In this document: piece by piece, positions 46,077 to 54,971 of the stretch
Layout: every line of letters begins with the position of its first letter
Numbering within the stretch: position 1 is the stretch's first letter
NCBI GenBank assembly: GCA_934630815.1
Contig: CAKTWI010000013.1
Coordinates: 1-60,251, forward strand
DNA: 60,251 nucleotides
Direction: 5' to 3'
Source of the DNA: an uncultured Senegalimassilia sp.
GTDB lineage: Bacteria; Actinomycetota; Coriobacteriia; Coriobacteriales; Eggerthellaceae
Translations under genes and position numbers: made by a program
Notes under the pieces: generated by a model
Database searches by the model: none
What the model was told of the DNA's origin: nothing
Seen by the model: only the letters and a program-made list of their open reading frames with translations

Positions 46077-47189
46077 TTATTTGCGCGCCTGGAGCACCAG
46101 CTGCTCGACTAAGCGCCCGCAGCCGTTCAAGTTGTCGACGGTGATGTACTCGTCGCACGAATGGTAGTTGGCCATGCCCGTAGCGAGCGTGATCGCCGAC
46201 ACGCCGCGCCCTGCAAGGATATTGGCATCGGCGCCGCCGCCGGATGCGGCAAGGTTGGGATGCAAGCCGGCCGCACGGGCCGCGCGCACGACGCCTTCGA
46301 CCACCGGGTGATCGGCGGCATAGGAAATAGGCAGATAGTCGGTGCGCCACTCGATGTCCACGCTGCCGCCAGCCTGCGCCGCGGCTGCGCGCATAGCCTC
46401 GTCCATGGCAGCGCGCTCAGCGCGGGCGCGCTCAAGCGAGGTGGAGCGGCACTCACCCGACAGCCAGCAGGTACCGGGCACCACGTTCGTGGCGCCGTCG
46501 CACTCGATGACGCCGACGTTCGATGTGGTATGCGCGGAAATGCGCCCCAAGGGCATATGGCAGACCGCCTGAGCCGCCATGGCAAGCGCCGAGATGCCGC
46601 GCTCGGGCTCCACGCCGGCATGCGCCGACTTTCCGCGAAAGGTGGCGGTGAACGTGCAGTGGCACGGCGCCTGGTAGATGATGGTGCCCGGATCGCCGTC
46701 GGCATCCAGGACGTAGCAAGGCGTGCCTTCAGGCAGGAACGACGTATCCAGCGCGCCGGCGCCCAGCAGGTGCATCTCCTCGCACGTGGTCAAGATCACA
46801 TGCACATCGGGAAGCGCCTCCTCCGCTTCGATGAGGCTGCGCAACCCCTCGAAGATGGCGGCCACGCCAGCCTTGTCATCGGCCGACAGGACGGTGTCCC
46901 CCGCGCTGCGGATCACGCCGTCTTCCACCACGGGTTCGATCCCCTTGCATGGACGCACGGTGTCCATATGCCCGCACAGCGCCAGAGCACCGGGAACGCT
47001 GCCGGCGCGGAAAGCGATCAGGTTGCCCGTGTCGGAACCGGTCTGTTCCGCGGAATCATCGAATTGGACGGTGAACCCCAAGCCCTCCAGCTCGGCCCTG
47101 CACCGTTTCGCCATAGGGGCCTCGTGGCGCGACGGGCTTTCGATGCGGGCAAGTTCGCAGAACAAATCGAGCAGACGGTCGGGCTTCAC
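46077..47189 (-). CDS. M20 family metallopeptidase (PepT-like)
   Basis: A zinc aminoacyl-peptidase of 370 residues. Metal and catalytic motifs are LALCGHMDTVRP (His-x-Asp), LSADDKAGVAAI (bridging Asp), LTTCEEMHLLGA (Glu-Glu), LDADGDPG and MANYHSCDEYI (terminal His). The order is that of PepT/PepV-like M20 enzymes, which act on tripeptides or dipeptides in the cytoplasm. No signal peptide is visible. I chose GTG 47189 (VKPDRLLDL), with AAGGGG 5 bases upstream. The open frame to 47285 would include a hairpin. Exact substrate unknown. Confidence 0.87.
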   Translation of the reverse strand: MKPDRLLDLFCELARIESPSRHEAPMAKRCRAELEGLGFTVQFDDSAEQTGSDTGNLIAFRAGSVPGALALCGHMDTVRPCKGIEPVVEDGVIRSAGDTVLSADDKAGVAAIFEGLRSLIEAEEALPDVHVILTTCEEMHLLGAGALDTSFLPEGTPCYVLDADGDPGTIIYQAPCHCTFTATFRGKSAHAGVEPERGISALAMAAQAVCHMPLGRISAHTTSNVGVIECDGATNVVPGTCWLSGECRSTSLERARAERAAMDEAMRAAAAQAGGSVDIEWRTDYLPISYAADHPVVEGVVRAARAAGLHPNLAASGGGADANILAGRGVSAITLATGMANYHSCDEYITVDNLNGCGRLVEQLVLQARK

Positions 47190-47246
47190 GGGTTCCCCTT
47201 TCAGTCGGGATGTCGGTTCATCGGGATGTCGATTCGCCAGGATACG

Positions 47247-47274
47247 CGGAAAGCCGCGCTCGGGCGGCTTTCCG
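47247..47274 (-). terminator. Terminator-like hairpin after the small membrane protein gene
   Basis: CGGAAAGCCGC-GCTCGG-GCGGCTTTCCG is an 11-bp perfect stem, 87 bases after the stop at 47362. The following T run is weak. Confidence 0.65.
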
Positions 47275-47361
47275 AAATGGTTCATATATATAGATATAGG
47301 TCAGCGCCCGCGCGAACGCAAGGAATGCTCGAAACGACCATGGCGATGCGGGCGGCCGCCG

Positions 47362-47691
47362 TTAGCGAGCGGTACGCGCTTGCGCCATGGCGTCCTGCGC
47401 ATCCTCCTCCTGGCGCAGGCGATCGCGTTCGCGATCGATAGCGCAGTTGCGGAAATAGACGACCCAGTTAGCGGCGATGCAGACCACGTTGATGAAGTAC
47501 ACGGCAAGCACCCAATTGATAGTTCCGGAAACGAACTTCGCGGCGATGCCCGCGAAATAGCCCAGCGTGATCAGCAGGATGAACTGCCAGCTGGTACCCG
47601 CGGCCGTACGGGCCTTGAAGTTCTTGTACGCGTTCATAGGCCACGAAAGCCCGAAGCAAATGAGCATGATCGCCTCAAGCGCCTCTGCCAT
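47362..47691 (-). CDS. Small membrane protein, SemiSWEET/PQ-loop-like
   Basis: A 109-residue protein with three hydrophobic segments (about residues 3-19, 33-52 and 58-77) and a basic, Gln/Asp-rich tail. SWPMNAYKNFKARTAAGTSW between helices 1 and 2 resembles the PQ-loop region of SemiSWEET half-transporters, which dimerise to move sugars. The proline is kept but the Gln is not, so function is only inferred. I chose ATG 47691, with GGGAG 9 bases upstream; ATG 47700 is too close to the ribosome site. Divergent from a LysR regulator, which may control it. Confidence 0.65.
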   Translation of the reverse strand: MAEALEAIMLICFGLSWPMNAYKNFKARTAAGTSWQFILLITLGYFAGIAAKFVSGTINWVLAVYFINVVCIAANWVVYFRNCAIDRERDRLRQEEDAQDAMAQARTAR

Positions 47692-47774
47692 TTCCGTCAT
47701 CTCCCTTGGTGGTATTCTGCAGGTTCGCCGCGGACGTATGCCCTTGGCGATTCGCTATGGTAAAACTGTCTACG

Positions 47775-47798
47775 TTATGGGTTAAGCGTTTTCCATAA
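47775..47798. promoter_or_regulatory. Dyad operator between LysR gene and small membrane protein gene
   Basis: TTATGG-N12-CCATAA is a perfect 6-base inverted repeat with LysR-type spacing (T-N11-A). It overlaps CATAAT (47794-47799), a possible -10 for the regulator. It is the likely site of auto- and cross-regulation. Confidence 0.6.
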
Positions 47799-47837
47799 TC
47801 TGCGCGTTATCGTCACATTGACGCCAAGGAGGTGCGC

Positions 47838-48713
47838 ATGGAGCTTTTGCAGCTGCGCTATTTTCACGAGGTGGCGCAAACCCAGCATATGACGAACTCG
47901 GCCAAGCGGCTGGGCGTGGCCCAACCCGCGCTGACGCAGGCCATCCGCCGTCTTGAGGGTGAGCTGGATGCGAAGCTGTTCGAGCGCGTTGGGCGCAACA
48001 TACGGCTGACCCCCTGCGGCGAGGCGCTTGAGAGCAAGGTGACGCCGCTACTTGCCGCGTTTGACGAGATTCCCCAGGTCATTGCCCAGGCAAAGGGCCA
48101 GGAGCGCAACACGGTGCGCATCGACGTCGAGGCCGCCACATCCATGACCGTCGACGCAATCGCGGCGTTTCGCGTGACGGTTCCGCAGGCCGCCTTCGTC
48201 ATCAACCAGGCAAACAGCGAGGCCCGCTGGGACGTGCGGGTGCGCACGGAGGCCCACGGGACCGCAGCAAAACCGGATGCGCGTACATCCCAAGTGTTTC
48301 GCGAGCGCATATGCCTGGCCATCCCCAAGGAGCAGGCGAAAGGTAACGCGGCGTCTTTGGCGGATTTCGCCGATGCGCCGTTCGTGTGCTTGGCGGGGAC
48401 GCGCGGGTTCCGCGGCGTGTGCGACGAGCTGTGCCTGAAGGCGGGGTTCGCGCCGAACGTGGTGTTCGAGTCGGACAGCCCCGATGTGGTCCGCAAGTTC
48501 ATCGCGCTGGGGCTTGGCGTGGGGTTTTGGCCCGAGCGCAGCTGGGGTGCGCTGGAGGGGTCGGATGTGGTGCTGATGCCCATCGCGGACGCGGGGTTCG
48601 CGCGCGATATCGTGGTAGAGACGGCCAAGCACCCGCTTGGGCAGAAAGCCGCCGAGTTCCATGCGTTCTTACTCGACTTCATACGGCGGCGCATGGGCGA
48701 AGCGGACGCGTAA
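47838..48713 (+). CDS. LysR family transcriptional regulator
   Basis: The 291-residue protein has a winged helix-turn-helix (residues about 1-60: LLQLRYFHEVAQTQHMTNSA, then RLGVAQPALTQAIRRLEGEL) and a co-inducer domain from about 88. The co-inducer half is shorter than usual in the middle. I chose ATG 47838 (MELLQLRYF), with AAGGAGG 5 bases upstream; the frame opens two codons earlier. It is divergent from the small membrane protein gene with a dyad between. Ligand unknown. Confidence 0.9.
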   Translation: MELLQLRYFHEVAQTQHMTNSAKRLGVAQPALTQAIRRLEGELDAKLFERVGRNIRLTPCGEALESKVTPLLAAFDEIPQVIAQAKGQERNTVRIDVEAATSMTVDAIAAFRVTVPQAAFVINQANSEARWDVRVRTEAHGTAAKPDARTSQVFRERICLAIPKEQAKGNAASLADFADAPFVCLAGTRGFRGVCDELCLKAGFAPNVVFESDSPDVVRKFIALGLGVGFWPERSWGALEGSDVVLMPIADAGFARDIVVETAKHPLGQKAAEFHAFLLDFIRRRMGEADA

Positions 48714-48719
48714 GGCGGA

Positions 48720-48815
48720 ATGGGGCTTCGCAAGAAGAAGCGGGCGCGGGATACGCAAATCGCGCAGCAAGATATAAACAGCCGGCTGGCGAAGACCGAA
48801 CGGGACGAGGCCTGA
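48720..48815 (+). CDS. Possible small basic ORF after the LysR gene
   Basis: A 31-codon frame starts 6 bases after the lysR stop, with AAGGCGG just upstream. Its product begins MGLRKKKRARDTQIAQQ and is rich in Lys, Arg and Gln. Its TGA stop is the first three bases of the downstream repeat. There is no recognisable domain and it may be chance. Confidence 0.25.
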   Translation: MGLRKKKRARDTQIAQQDINSRLAKTERDEA

Positions 48816-48930
48816 CAGATAGTGCTACGTCCCCGAAACGTCAGTGCGCGGACGCGAGGAGACGACGCTGCTTCGGTTCGCCATGTCGACGCGGGCAATG
48901 TGACAGATAGTGCTACGTCCCCGAAGCGTC
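48813..48930 (+). repeat. Pair of 30-base direct repeats
   Basis: Two copies, 48813-48842 and 48901-48930, begin TGACAGATAGTGCTACGTCC and differ at one of 30 bases. They are spaced 88 bases apart. The interval encodes nothing visible. It looks like a dispersed intergenic (REP-like) repeat. Confidence 0.75.
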
Positions 48931-48939
48931 CTGAAACGA

Positions 48940-48975
48940 AAGGAAGCCCCCGCGCAACAGCGCGGGGGCTTCCTT
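48940..48975. terminator. Terminator between lysR and ppaC (convergent)
   Basis: A perfect 16-bp stem (AAGGAAGCCCCCGCGC and its complement) with an AACA loop. It lies 26 bases past the ppaC stop and serves both directions. Confidence 0.88.
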
Positions 48976-49001
48976 ATGCGTTGACGTTTGCTAACGCGAG
49001 A

Positions 49002-49940
49002 CTAGAGCGCCAGGATGGGTGCGGCGACCTGCTTCTTGCGGGAGAGCACGCCGGGCATCCAGACGGACTTGCCGGTGCAGTCGATGTCGAAGGCGCGGTT
49101 GACGAAGTCGGTGTCGCCCTCGCAGATGAACTGGCTGCCCTCGGCCAGGATGTCGGTGGCGAAGAACAGCACGAACTGGTAGCCCTTGTCCGCGACCAGG
49201 CCCTTGATGGCCTCGCGAATCTCGGCCTCGCGGCCGAGCACGGCCTGCAGGTCAACCGTTTCGTACTGGCCGATGTAGACCTTGTTGCCGTTGGACAGCT
49301 CGAACTCCTTAGCGTCGGCGTTGACCAGCTTGTCGACGGGAAGCTCGGCGGGGTTGGAACGGCACTTGAAGATGGACATGCCGTACTCGACCGGGTCGAC
49401 GCCCACGGCAGCAGCCGAGCGGGCGATGATGCCACGGTCGAAATCGGTGGTGGTGGGCGACTTCATGATGACGGTGTCGGTGAGCATGGCGCCGAGCAGC
49501 AGCGCGGCGATGCCCTTCGGCAGTTCCACGCCCTCGATCTCGAACTCGCGCGCCACGATGGCGGCGGTGGAGCCCACGGGCTTGGCGTTGAAGCGCAGCG
49601 GCTGCGCGGTGACCAGGCCGCCCAGGCGATGATGGTCGACGATCTCGACGATCTCGGCAGCGTCAAGGCCGTCGGCAGATTGCAGCGCCTCGTTATGATC
49701 GACGAGGATGACCTGCTGGCCCTCGGAAAGGGACTCGATCAGACGCGGAGCCTCGATGCCGTTCTCGCCCAGGATCCACTCGGTCTCCGGCGGAAGGCCG
49801 CCCAGGCGGCACGCCTCGTAGACGGCGTCGGAACCGGCGCGCTTGGCCAGCTCGTTTTTCAGGTACGCATAGCCAACAGCTGCGCTGATGGCATCGTTGT
49901 CGGGGTTCTTGTGACCGAACACCAGGATGGGTGCCGCCAT
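49002..49940 (-). CDS. ppaC: Manganese-dependent inorganic pyrophosphatase (family II)
   Basis: It hydrolyses pyrophosphate with Mn or Co, driving biosynthesis. The 312-residue DHH-superfamily protein has ILVFGHKNPDNDAISAA (about residues 5-21), ILVDHNE, EIVDHHRLGG (DHH motif, about 100) and AALLLGAMLTDT. The C-terminal DHHA2 domain ends in SRKKQVAAPIL. No CBS domains are inserted. GAAGGAG is 7 bases before ATG 49940. Confidence 0.96.
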   Translation of the reverse strand: MAAPILVFGHKNPDNDAISAAVGYAYLKNELAKRAGSDAVYEACRLGGLPPETEWILGENGIEAPRLIESLSEGQQVILVDHNEALQSADGLDAAEIVEIVDHHRLGGLVTAQPLRFNAKPVGSTAAIVAREFEIEGVELPKGIAALLLGAMLTDTVIMKSPTTTDFDRGIIARSAAAVGVDPVEYGMSIFKCRSNPAELPVDKLVNADAKEFELSNGNKVYIGQYETVDLQAVLGREAEIREAIKGLVADKGYQFVLFFATDILAEGSQFICEGDTDFVNRAFDIDCTGKSVWMPGVLSRKKQVAAPILAL

Positions 49941-50412
49941 GTGATCGCTCCTTCGCTAGCCGGGCTACGCCCGGCCCTTCATCGTCCTACCCTTTTCGGC
50001 GCAGCGTTCGCAAAAGACGCGACGCCAACTAATTATTATACCCCCGCTTGCAACACATGTTAAAAAGCCTAGGGAACTGCCACGAACCGAGCGCAAACGG
50101 GGCCGAAGGACGACGCGAAGCCCATTCGCCATCCCCGTATAGCGGGCCGGCGCCGAGCGAGACGCACTTCACCACCATGCGCCGCAAACGAAGCGGGAAA
50201 CAACGCCGAACGCGACAAGCTCCGTCAAACGGCCAACACGGCGCCGCGCGCCACGACCACCGCTATGCAGCCGTTATGCCCACGGCCGCGGTTTCCTCCA
50301 CGTGTTGGAACCGTTAACCGTACGTAAACCGCTACGCGCGCCGGCGGCAAGCCGGTATAGTGTACGGAAACGGAAACGACCGCATGAGGCGGCAACACGC
50401 AAAGGAGCGGGC
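49941..50412. other. Divergent intergenic region, ppaC and sdaA
   Basis: About 470 bases with no supportable gene. It contains AACCGTTAACCGTACGTAAACCG-type elements at 50309-50331 (written in full only as positions; core AACCGTTAACCGT) and a candidate sdaA -10, TATAGT, at 50356-50361. The ppaC promoter is not clear; minus-strand TATAATA-like sequence lies near 50035. Confidence 0.4.
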
Positions 50413-52038
50413 ATGGAGACGATTGGGTTGACCGATATCATCGGACCGGTGATGGTGGGACCGTCGAGCAGCCACACCGCCGGCGCGCTGCGCATCGCGT
50501 ACATGGCGCGCAAGCTGGCCGGCGCTTTGCCAGCGCACGTGGAGTTCCGCCTGCTTGGCAGCTTCGCGCATACGCTGACCGGCCACGGCACTGACAAGGC
50601 CCTGGTCGCCGGCGTGCTCGGCTTCGCGCCCGACGATCTGCGCATCCGCAACTCGTTCGCGCATGCGCGCGAGGCGGGGCTCGATTTCACGTTCACCCCC
50701 CTGCCCGACTGCGACGACTACGAGCACCCCAACACCATCGACATCGTCATCGACACCGCCGAGGGCGGGCGCATGGAGGTGCGCGGCGAGAGCGTGGGCG
50801 GCGGTGCTGCCGTCATCCGCAAGATCGACGGGGTGGACGTCTACATCACCGGCGAGAACCACTCGATCGTAGTGCAGCAGCGCGACCTGCCGGGCGTGCT
50901 CGCGCATATCGCCACTAGCCTTTCGGCGCACGGCGTCAACATCGCCACCGCCCGCATGTACCGCGAACAGCGCGGCGACACGGCATGGACCGTGCTTGAG
51001 ACCGACCAGCGCATCAACGACGATGCGCAGGCGACCATTTTGGAAAATCCCCTGATCCGCGGCGTACGAGTCATCCCCGCCGCCTCGCTCGGCCAGGCCC
51101 AGGCAACCGTCGGGGAAGCCGAGCAGGCAGCGGCGCTCGAACGCCTGCGCACGCTTGATTTCACGAACGGGACGCAGCTGCTCGCGCTTTGCGCCGCGCA
51201 AAAAGCCGGCCTCTCCGAGGTGTTCCTGCGCCGCGAAGCCGCCGTGCAGCAGGCCGGCGGGCATGCCGACGGCACGAGCGCATACCTTGCCTACGCGCTG
51301 CGCGTCATGAAAGACGCCGCGTTCCTGCCGCTCGACGCGCCGGCCGCATCCATGGGCGGGCTTTTGGGCGGCGAGGCGCAGCGCATCGCGAAGGTGCGCG
51401 ACTCGGGCGCCGACGTGCTCGGCGAGCCCATCGCCAGCGCCTGCGCCTATGCCATGGCCGTGCTTGAGACCAACGCCTCCATGGGCCGCATCGTGGCAGC
51501 TCCCACCGCCGGTTCGGCCGGCGTGATCCCCGGCGTGCTGCTGGCGCTTCAGAAGGCGAAGGGATATTCCGACGAGCAGCTGCAGCACGCGCTGGCCTGC
51601 GCCGCCGCCGTGGGCTACCTGATCACCCGCAACGCCACGGTCTCCGGCGCCGAAGGCGGTTGCCAGGCCGAGATCGGGTCGGCGGCCGCGATGGCCGCGG
51701 CGGCATGCGTGGAGCTTGAGGGCGGCACGCCCGAGCAGTGCCTGAACGCCGCTGGCAACGCGCTCACCAACATGATGGGCCTGGTATGCGACCCAGTTGC
51801 GGGCCTGGTGGAGGTGCCCTGCCAGAAGCGCAACGCCTCGGGCGCGGCAACGGCGCTGGTGAGCGCGCAAACCTCGCTTGCCGGCATCGGCAACCTGGTG
51901 GGCTTCGACCAAACGGTGGAAGCCATGTACAAGGTGGGTCGCAGCCTCCCCTTCGAGCTGCGCGAATCGGCCCTGGGCGGCCTGGCGGCAACCCCCGACG
52001 CCTGCGCCTGGTGCGAATCGCACATGTGCGGGAAGTAG
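50413..52038 (+). CDS. sdaA: L-serine ammonia-lyase, single-chain beta-ACT-alpha form
   Basis: An oxygen-sensitive [4Fe-4S] enzyme deaminating serine to pyruvate. The 541-residue chain fuses the beta domain (about 1-145; DIIGPVMVGPSSSHTAGALR), an ACT domain (about 150-225; NHSIVVQQRDLPGVLAHIA) and the alpha domain (about 255-541). Cluster cysteines are probably those in EGGCQAEIG (near 416), GLVCDPVAGL (near 458) and VPCQKRN (near 469). Bacillus-type enzymes split these parts over two chains. I chose ATG 50413 with AAAGGAG upstream. It is a single gene ended by a shared hairpin. Confidence 0.93.
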   Translation: METIGLTDIIGPVMVGPSSSHTAGALRIAYMARKLAGALPAHVEFRLLGSFAHTLTGHGTDKALVAGVLGFAPDDLRIRNSFAHAREAGLDFTFTPLPDCDDYEHPNTIDIVIDTAEGGRMEVRGESVGGGAAVIRKIDGVDVYITGENHSIVVQQRDLPGVLAHIATSLSAHGVNIATARMYREQRGDTAWTVLETDQRINDDAQATILENPLIRGVRVIPAASLGQAQATVGEAEQAAALERLRTLDFTNGTQLLALCAAQKAGLSEVFLRREAAVQQAGGHADGTSAYLAYALRVMKDAAFLPLDAPAASMGGLLGGEAQRIAKVRDSGADVLGEPIASACAYAMAVLETNASMGRIVAAPTAGSAGVIPGVLLALQKAKGYSDEQLQHALACAAAVGYLITRNATVSGAEGGCQAEIGSAAAMAAAACVELEGGTPEQCLNAAGNALTNMMGLVCDPVAGLVEVPCQKRNASGAATALVSAQTSLAGIGNLVGFDQTVEAMYKVGRSLPFELRESALGGLAATPDACAWCESHMCGK

Positions 52039-52169
52039 AAGGCTGCGGCGCTGGCTTTCCGTGTACGCACTAGCCGACCCGTGTCAACGCCACCGGCCGC
52101 CTGCCCGGCCGCCCCACGGCGCCCAAGCGTGAACACACCTCCGTCCCCCGTTCAACCCTGTTTACGAAC

Positions 52170-52208
52170 GAAGCGCCCCGCAAACCACCGAAGTTTGCAG
52201 GGCGCTTC
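52170..52208. terminator. Terminator between convergent sdaA and pcrA
   Basis: GAAGCGCCC-C-GCAAAC pairs with GTTTGC-A-GGGCGCTTC around a 7-base loop. There is no long T run on either side. Confidence 0.75.
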
Positions 52209-52253
52209 CATATGCAGGCTGCAGCAAGCGGCCCAATCGTAGCCGCTTGCGCC

Positions 52254-54650
52254 CTACCCGATCTTGACGATGGGGGCGTAGTCTTTCAGCAGCTTCTTCG
52301 TTTGGCCGGACTTGGAGAAGCGGACGTAGAGCGTGTCGCCGTCCACCTTCGTCACCTTGCCGCGGCCGAACGTCTTGTGGTCGACGGTGTCGCCGGCGGC
52401 GAAGGTCATCTTAGCTGCCGCCTTCTTCTCCGCGCCGGGGCGGACGTAGGCGCCCGACACCGAACGACCTGCGCCGATGCGGTTCGTGCGTGCCTCGCGA
52501 CGCTCGCGCTCGGACCTGCCGCCGGGGGCGCTGGCGCTTGAGCGGCCAAACACGCGGCCGCCGCCGGCCTCCACGCCGCTGCCCGAAATGCCCTTGCGGC
52601 TGCCTCGCTTCTCCCAGCCGGTGCCGGAGAAGCCTTGGCTTCCCACGCCCATGGTCTGGCGAAGCTCGCCGGGGATCTCGTGAATGAAGCGCGAGACGGG
52701 GTTTGCCTGCGTCTGGCCGAAGATCTGGCGCGTGTAGGCGCAGGTGAGGAACAGCACCTTGCGGGCGCGCGTGATGGCGACGTAGGCCAAACGACGCTCC
52801 TCCTCGATGCCGGCGGCGTCGCCGACGCTGTTCATATGCGGGAACAGCGTCTCCTCCATGCCCGCCACGAACACGCAGTCGAACTCCAGGCCCTTCGAAG
52901 CGTGCACCGTCATCATGGTGACCGCCTGGCCATCCTCGTCCATGGTGTCGAGGTCGGTGCGCAGGCGCACCCACTCCAGGAAGTCGGCCAGCGAATCTCC
53001 GCGCAGCACGCGCACAGGCTCGGCGGCGCCTTCGCCTTCCCCGCCCTGCTCGCCTACCACGGGCGCAGCGTAATCGGCATCCTCTTCGTCGTGGGTGTCC
53101 ACGAACTCGTCGACTACGGACAGGAACTCCTGGATGTTCTCCACGCGCCCGCGCGCCTCATCGGTGTTCTCCGCTTGCAAGGCACTGATCAGGCCGGACT
53201 TGTCGATGACGGCCTCGATGCACTTGCGCAGATCGCCCGAGTAGGATTGCGCATCCTTGATGATCTGCACGAACTCCCCCACGCTGCGGCGCGTGGCGGC
53301 GCGCAGCTCGGGGTCGGCGATAGCGATTTCGGCACCCTCCATGAACGTCATGTCCATCTCGCGCGCGAACTGCTCGATGCGCTCCACCGTGGACTTGCCG
53401 ATGCCGCGGCGCGGCGTGTTGATGACGCGCTTGGCCGCGATGTCGTCGGCGGGGTTGACCACCAACGTGAGGTACGCCATGACGTCGCGGATTTCGGCAC
53501 GGTCGAAGAATCGCGTGCCGCCGACGATACGGTACGGCACGCCGGCGCGCAGCAGCATATCTTCAAGCATGCGCGACTGGGCGTTGGTGCGGTAGAACAC
53601 CGCCACCTGGTTGTAGGACAGCCCCTTCTGGCGCTGCTTCTCGATCTCGCCGGCGATCCAGCGGCCCTCGTCTCGCTCGTCGGAGGCCATGTACACGTGG
53701 ATTTTCTCGCCGTCTTCCTGGTCGGTGAACAGCTTCTTCACCTTGCGATGCTGGTTGTTCGCGATGACGGCGTTGGCCGCGGCCAGCACGTTGCCAACGC
53801 TGCGATAGTTCTGCTCCAGCTTCACCGTGGTGCACTGCGGATAGTCCTTCTCGAACTCCAGGATGTTGCGGATATCGGCGCCGCGCCAGCTATAAATGGA
53901 CTGGTCGTCGTCGCCCACCACCATGATGTTGCCGTGCTGCTCGGCCAGAAGGCGCGTGATCTCGTACTGTGCGTGGTTAGTGTCCTGGTACTCGTCGACC
54001 ATGATGTAACGGAAGCGCAGCTGGTAAGCCTCGAGCACGTCGGGATGGTTCTTCAGCAGCAGGTACGCGTACAGCAACAGGTCATCGAAGTCGAAGGCGT
54101 TGGCCTGCTTCAAGCGTTCCTGCAGCTTCTCGTACACGCGCGCGGCCACCTTACCCACAGGGTCGTTGGCCTCCTTGGCGAAGTTGCCGGGCACCTTCAG
54201 CTCGTTTTTCGCCGTGGAAATGCGGTTCATCAGGGCGTTTATGGGGAAGCGCTTCGGGTCGATATCCAGCTCGGCCATGATTTCCTTATATAGGCGCTTC
54301 TGGTCGTCGGTGTCGTAGATGGTGAAGCTCTTCGAGAATCCCAGGCGCTCGGCATCGGCGCGCAGCATACGCACGCACATGCTGTGGAAGGTGGACACCC
54401 ACATGCCACGGCTGCGCGGGCCGACCAGGCCCTGCAGACGCTCGCGCATCTCGGCGGCCGCCTTGTTGGTGAACGTGATGGCCAAGATCTCCCACGGCGC
54501 CACGTTCAGATCCTCCAGGATATGCGCGATGCGGTACGTGAGCACGCGCGTTTTGCCTGATCCAGCACCAGCCAAGACCAAAAGCGGGCCTTCGGTGCAT
54601 TCGACGGCCTGACGCTGGGGGCCGTTGAGCGTGGTGATGTCGACGGGCAT
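52254..54650 (-). CDS. pcrA: ATP-dependent 3'-5' DNA helicase PcrA/UvrD
   Basis: An SF1A helicase for repair and for removing RecA or RNA polymerase obstacles. The 798-residue protein has Walker A LAGAGSGKTRVLTYR (about residues 27-41), LAITFTNKAAAEM, DEYQDTNHAQY, VVGDDDQSIYSWRGA and MTVHASKGLEFDCVF. After a basic Gly/Arg/Ser linker the C-terminal 45 residues (VDHKTFGRGKVTKVDGDTLY) form the Tudor-like domain that binds RNA polymerase in PcrA. I chose ATG 54650 (MPVDITTLN), with AGGAAG upstream. Confidence 0.95.
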   Translation of the reverse strand: MPVDITTLNGPQRQAVECTEGPLLVLAGAGSGKTRVLTYRIAHILEDLNVAPWEILAITFTNKAAAEMRERLQGLVGPRSRGMWVSTFHSMCVRMLRADAERLGFSKSFTIYDTDDQKRLYKEIMAELDIDPKRFPINALMNRISTAKNELKVPGNFAKEANDPVGKVAARVYEKLQERLKQANAFDFDDLLLYAYLLLKNHPDVLEAYQLRFRYIMVDEYQDTNHAQYEITRLLAEQHGNIMVVGDDDQSIYSWRGADIRNILEFEKDYPQCTTVKLEQNYRSVGNVLAAANAVIANNQHRKVKKLFTDQEDGEKIHVYMASDERDEGRWIAGEIEKQRQKGLSYNQVAVFYRTNAQSRMLEDMLLRAGVPYRIVGGTRFFDRAEIRDVMAYLTLVVNPADDIAAKRVINTPRRGIGKSTVERIEQFAREMDMTFMEGAEIAIADPELRAATRRSVGEFVQIIKDAQSYSGDLRKCIEAVIDKSGLISALQAENTDEARGRVENIQEFLSVVDEFVDTHDEEDADYAAPVVGEQGGEGEGAAEPVRVLRGDSLADFLEWVRLRTDLDTMDEDGQAVTMMTVHASKGLEFDCVFVAGMEETLFPHMNSVGDAAGIEEERRLAYVAITRARKVLFLTCAYTRQIFGQTQANPVSRFIHEIPGELRQTMGVGSQGFSGTGWEKRGSRKGISGSGVEAGGGRVFGRSSASAPGGRSERERREARTNRIGAGRSVSGAYVRPGAEKKAAAKMTFAAGDTVDHKTFGRGKVTKVDGDTLYVRFSKSGQTKKLLKDYAPIVKIG

Positions 54651-54911
54651 AGGGCTTCCTAACATGATGTTCACGTGCGGTTGCAAGTTCAAAGCGCCCA
54701 AAGGCGCGACTGATGATTGTACCGCTTCCGAGCGGCGCGCGCCCTATTCGCGCCAAGCATGCACAGCATGGCCAGAGGATGTTCGATTCCGCTCACGAAA
54801 AGCCCACCAACGGCGCAGTTTGGCGAAGCAGGACGAATAGCTGACAGGCAGCCGTCGAGCTTCTCCTTCTGCCAGGAAGACACTCATCCGCAAAAGGCGC
54901 CTTTCGGTACG
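54651..54911. other. Gap between aroF terminator and pcrA
   Basis: There is no convincing gene; a 64-codon minus-strand frame (54689-54883) lacks a ribosome site. The minus-strand TACAAT (complement of 54716-54721) is a plausible pcrA -10. Confidence 0.4.
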
Positions 54912-54939
54912 AAAAAAGCGGACCGGTTTCCCGATCCGC
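54912..54939 (-). terminator. aroF terminator
   Basis: On the minus strand GCGGATCGG-GAAA-CCGGTCCGC is followed by TTTTTTC, 33 bases after the aroF stop. Confidence 0.9.
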
Positions 54940-54971
54940 CTTCGTTACGTTGCGCAAAACGCCTTTGCGCG

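Noticed and set aside
54689..54883. 64-codon minus-strand frame upstream of aroF
   Set aside because: No ribosome site, no family and no terminator or operon context.
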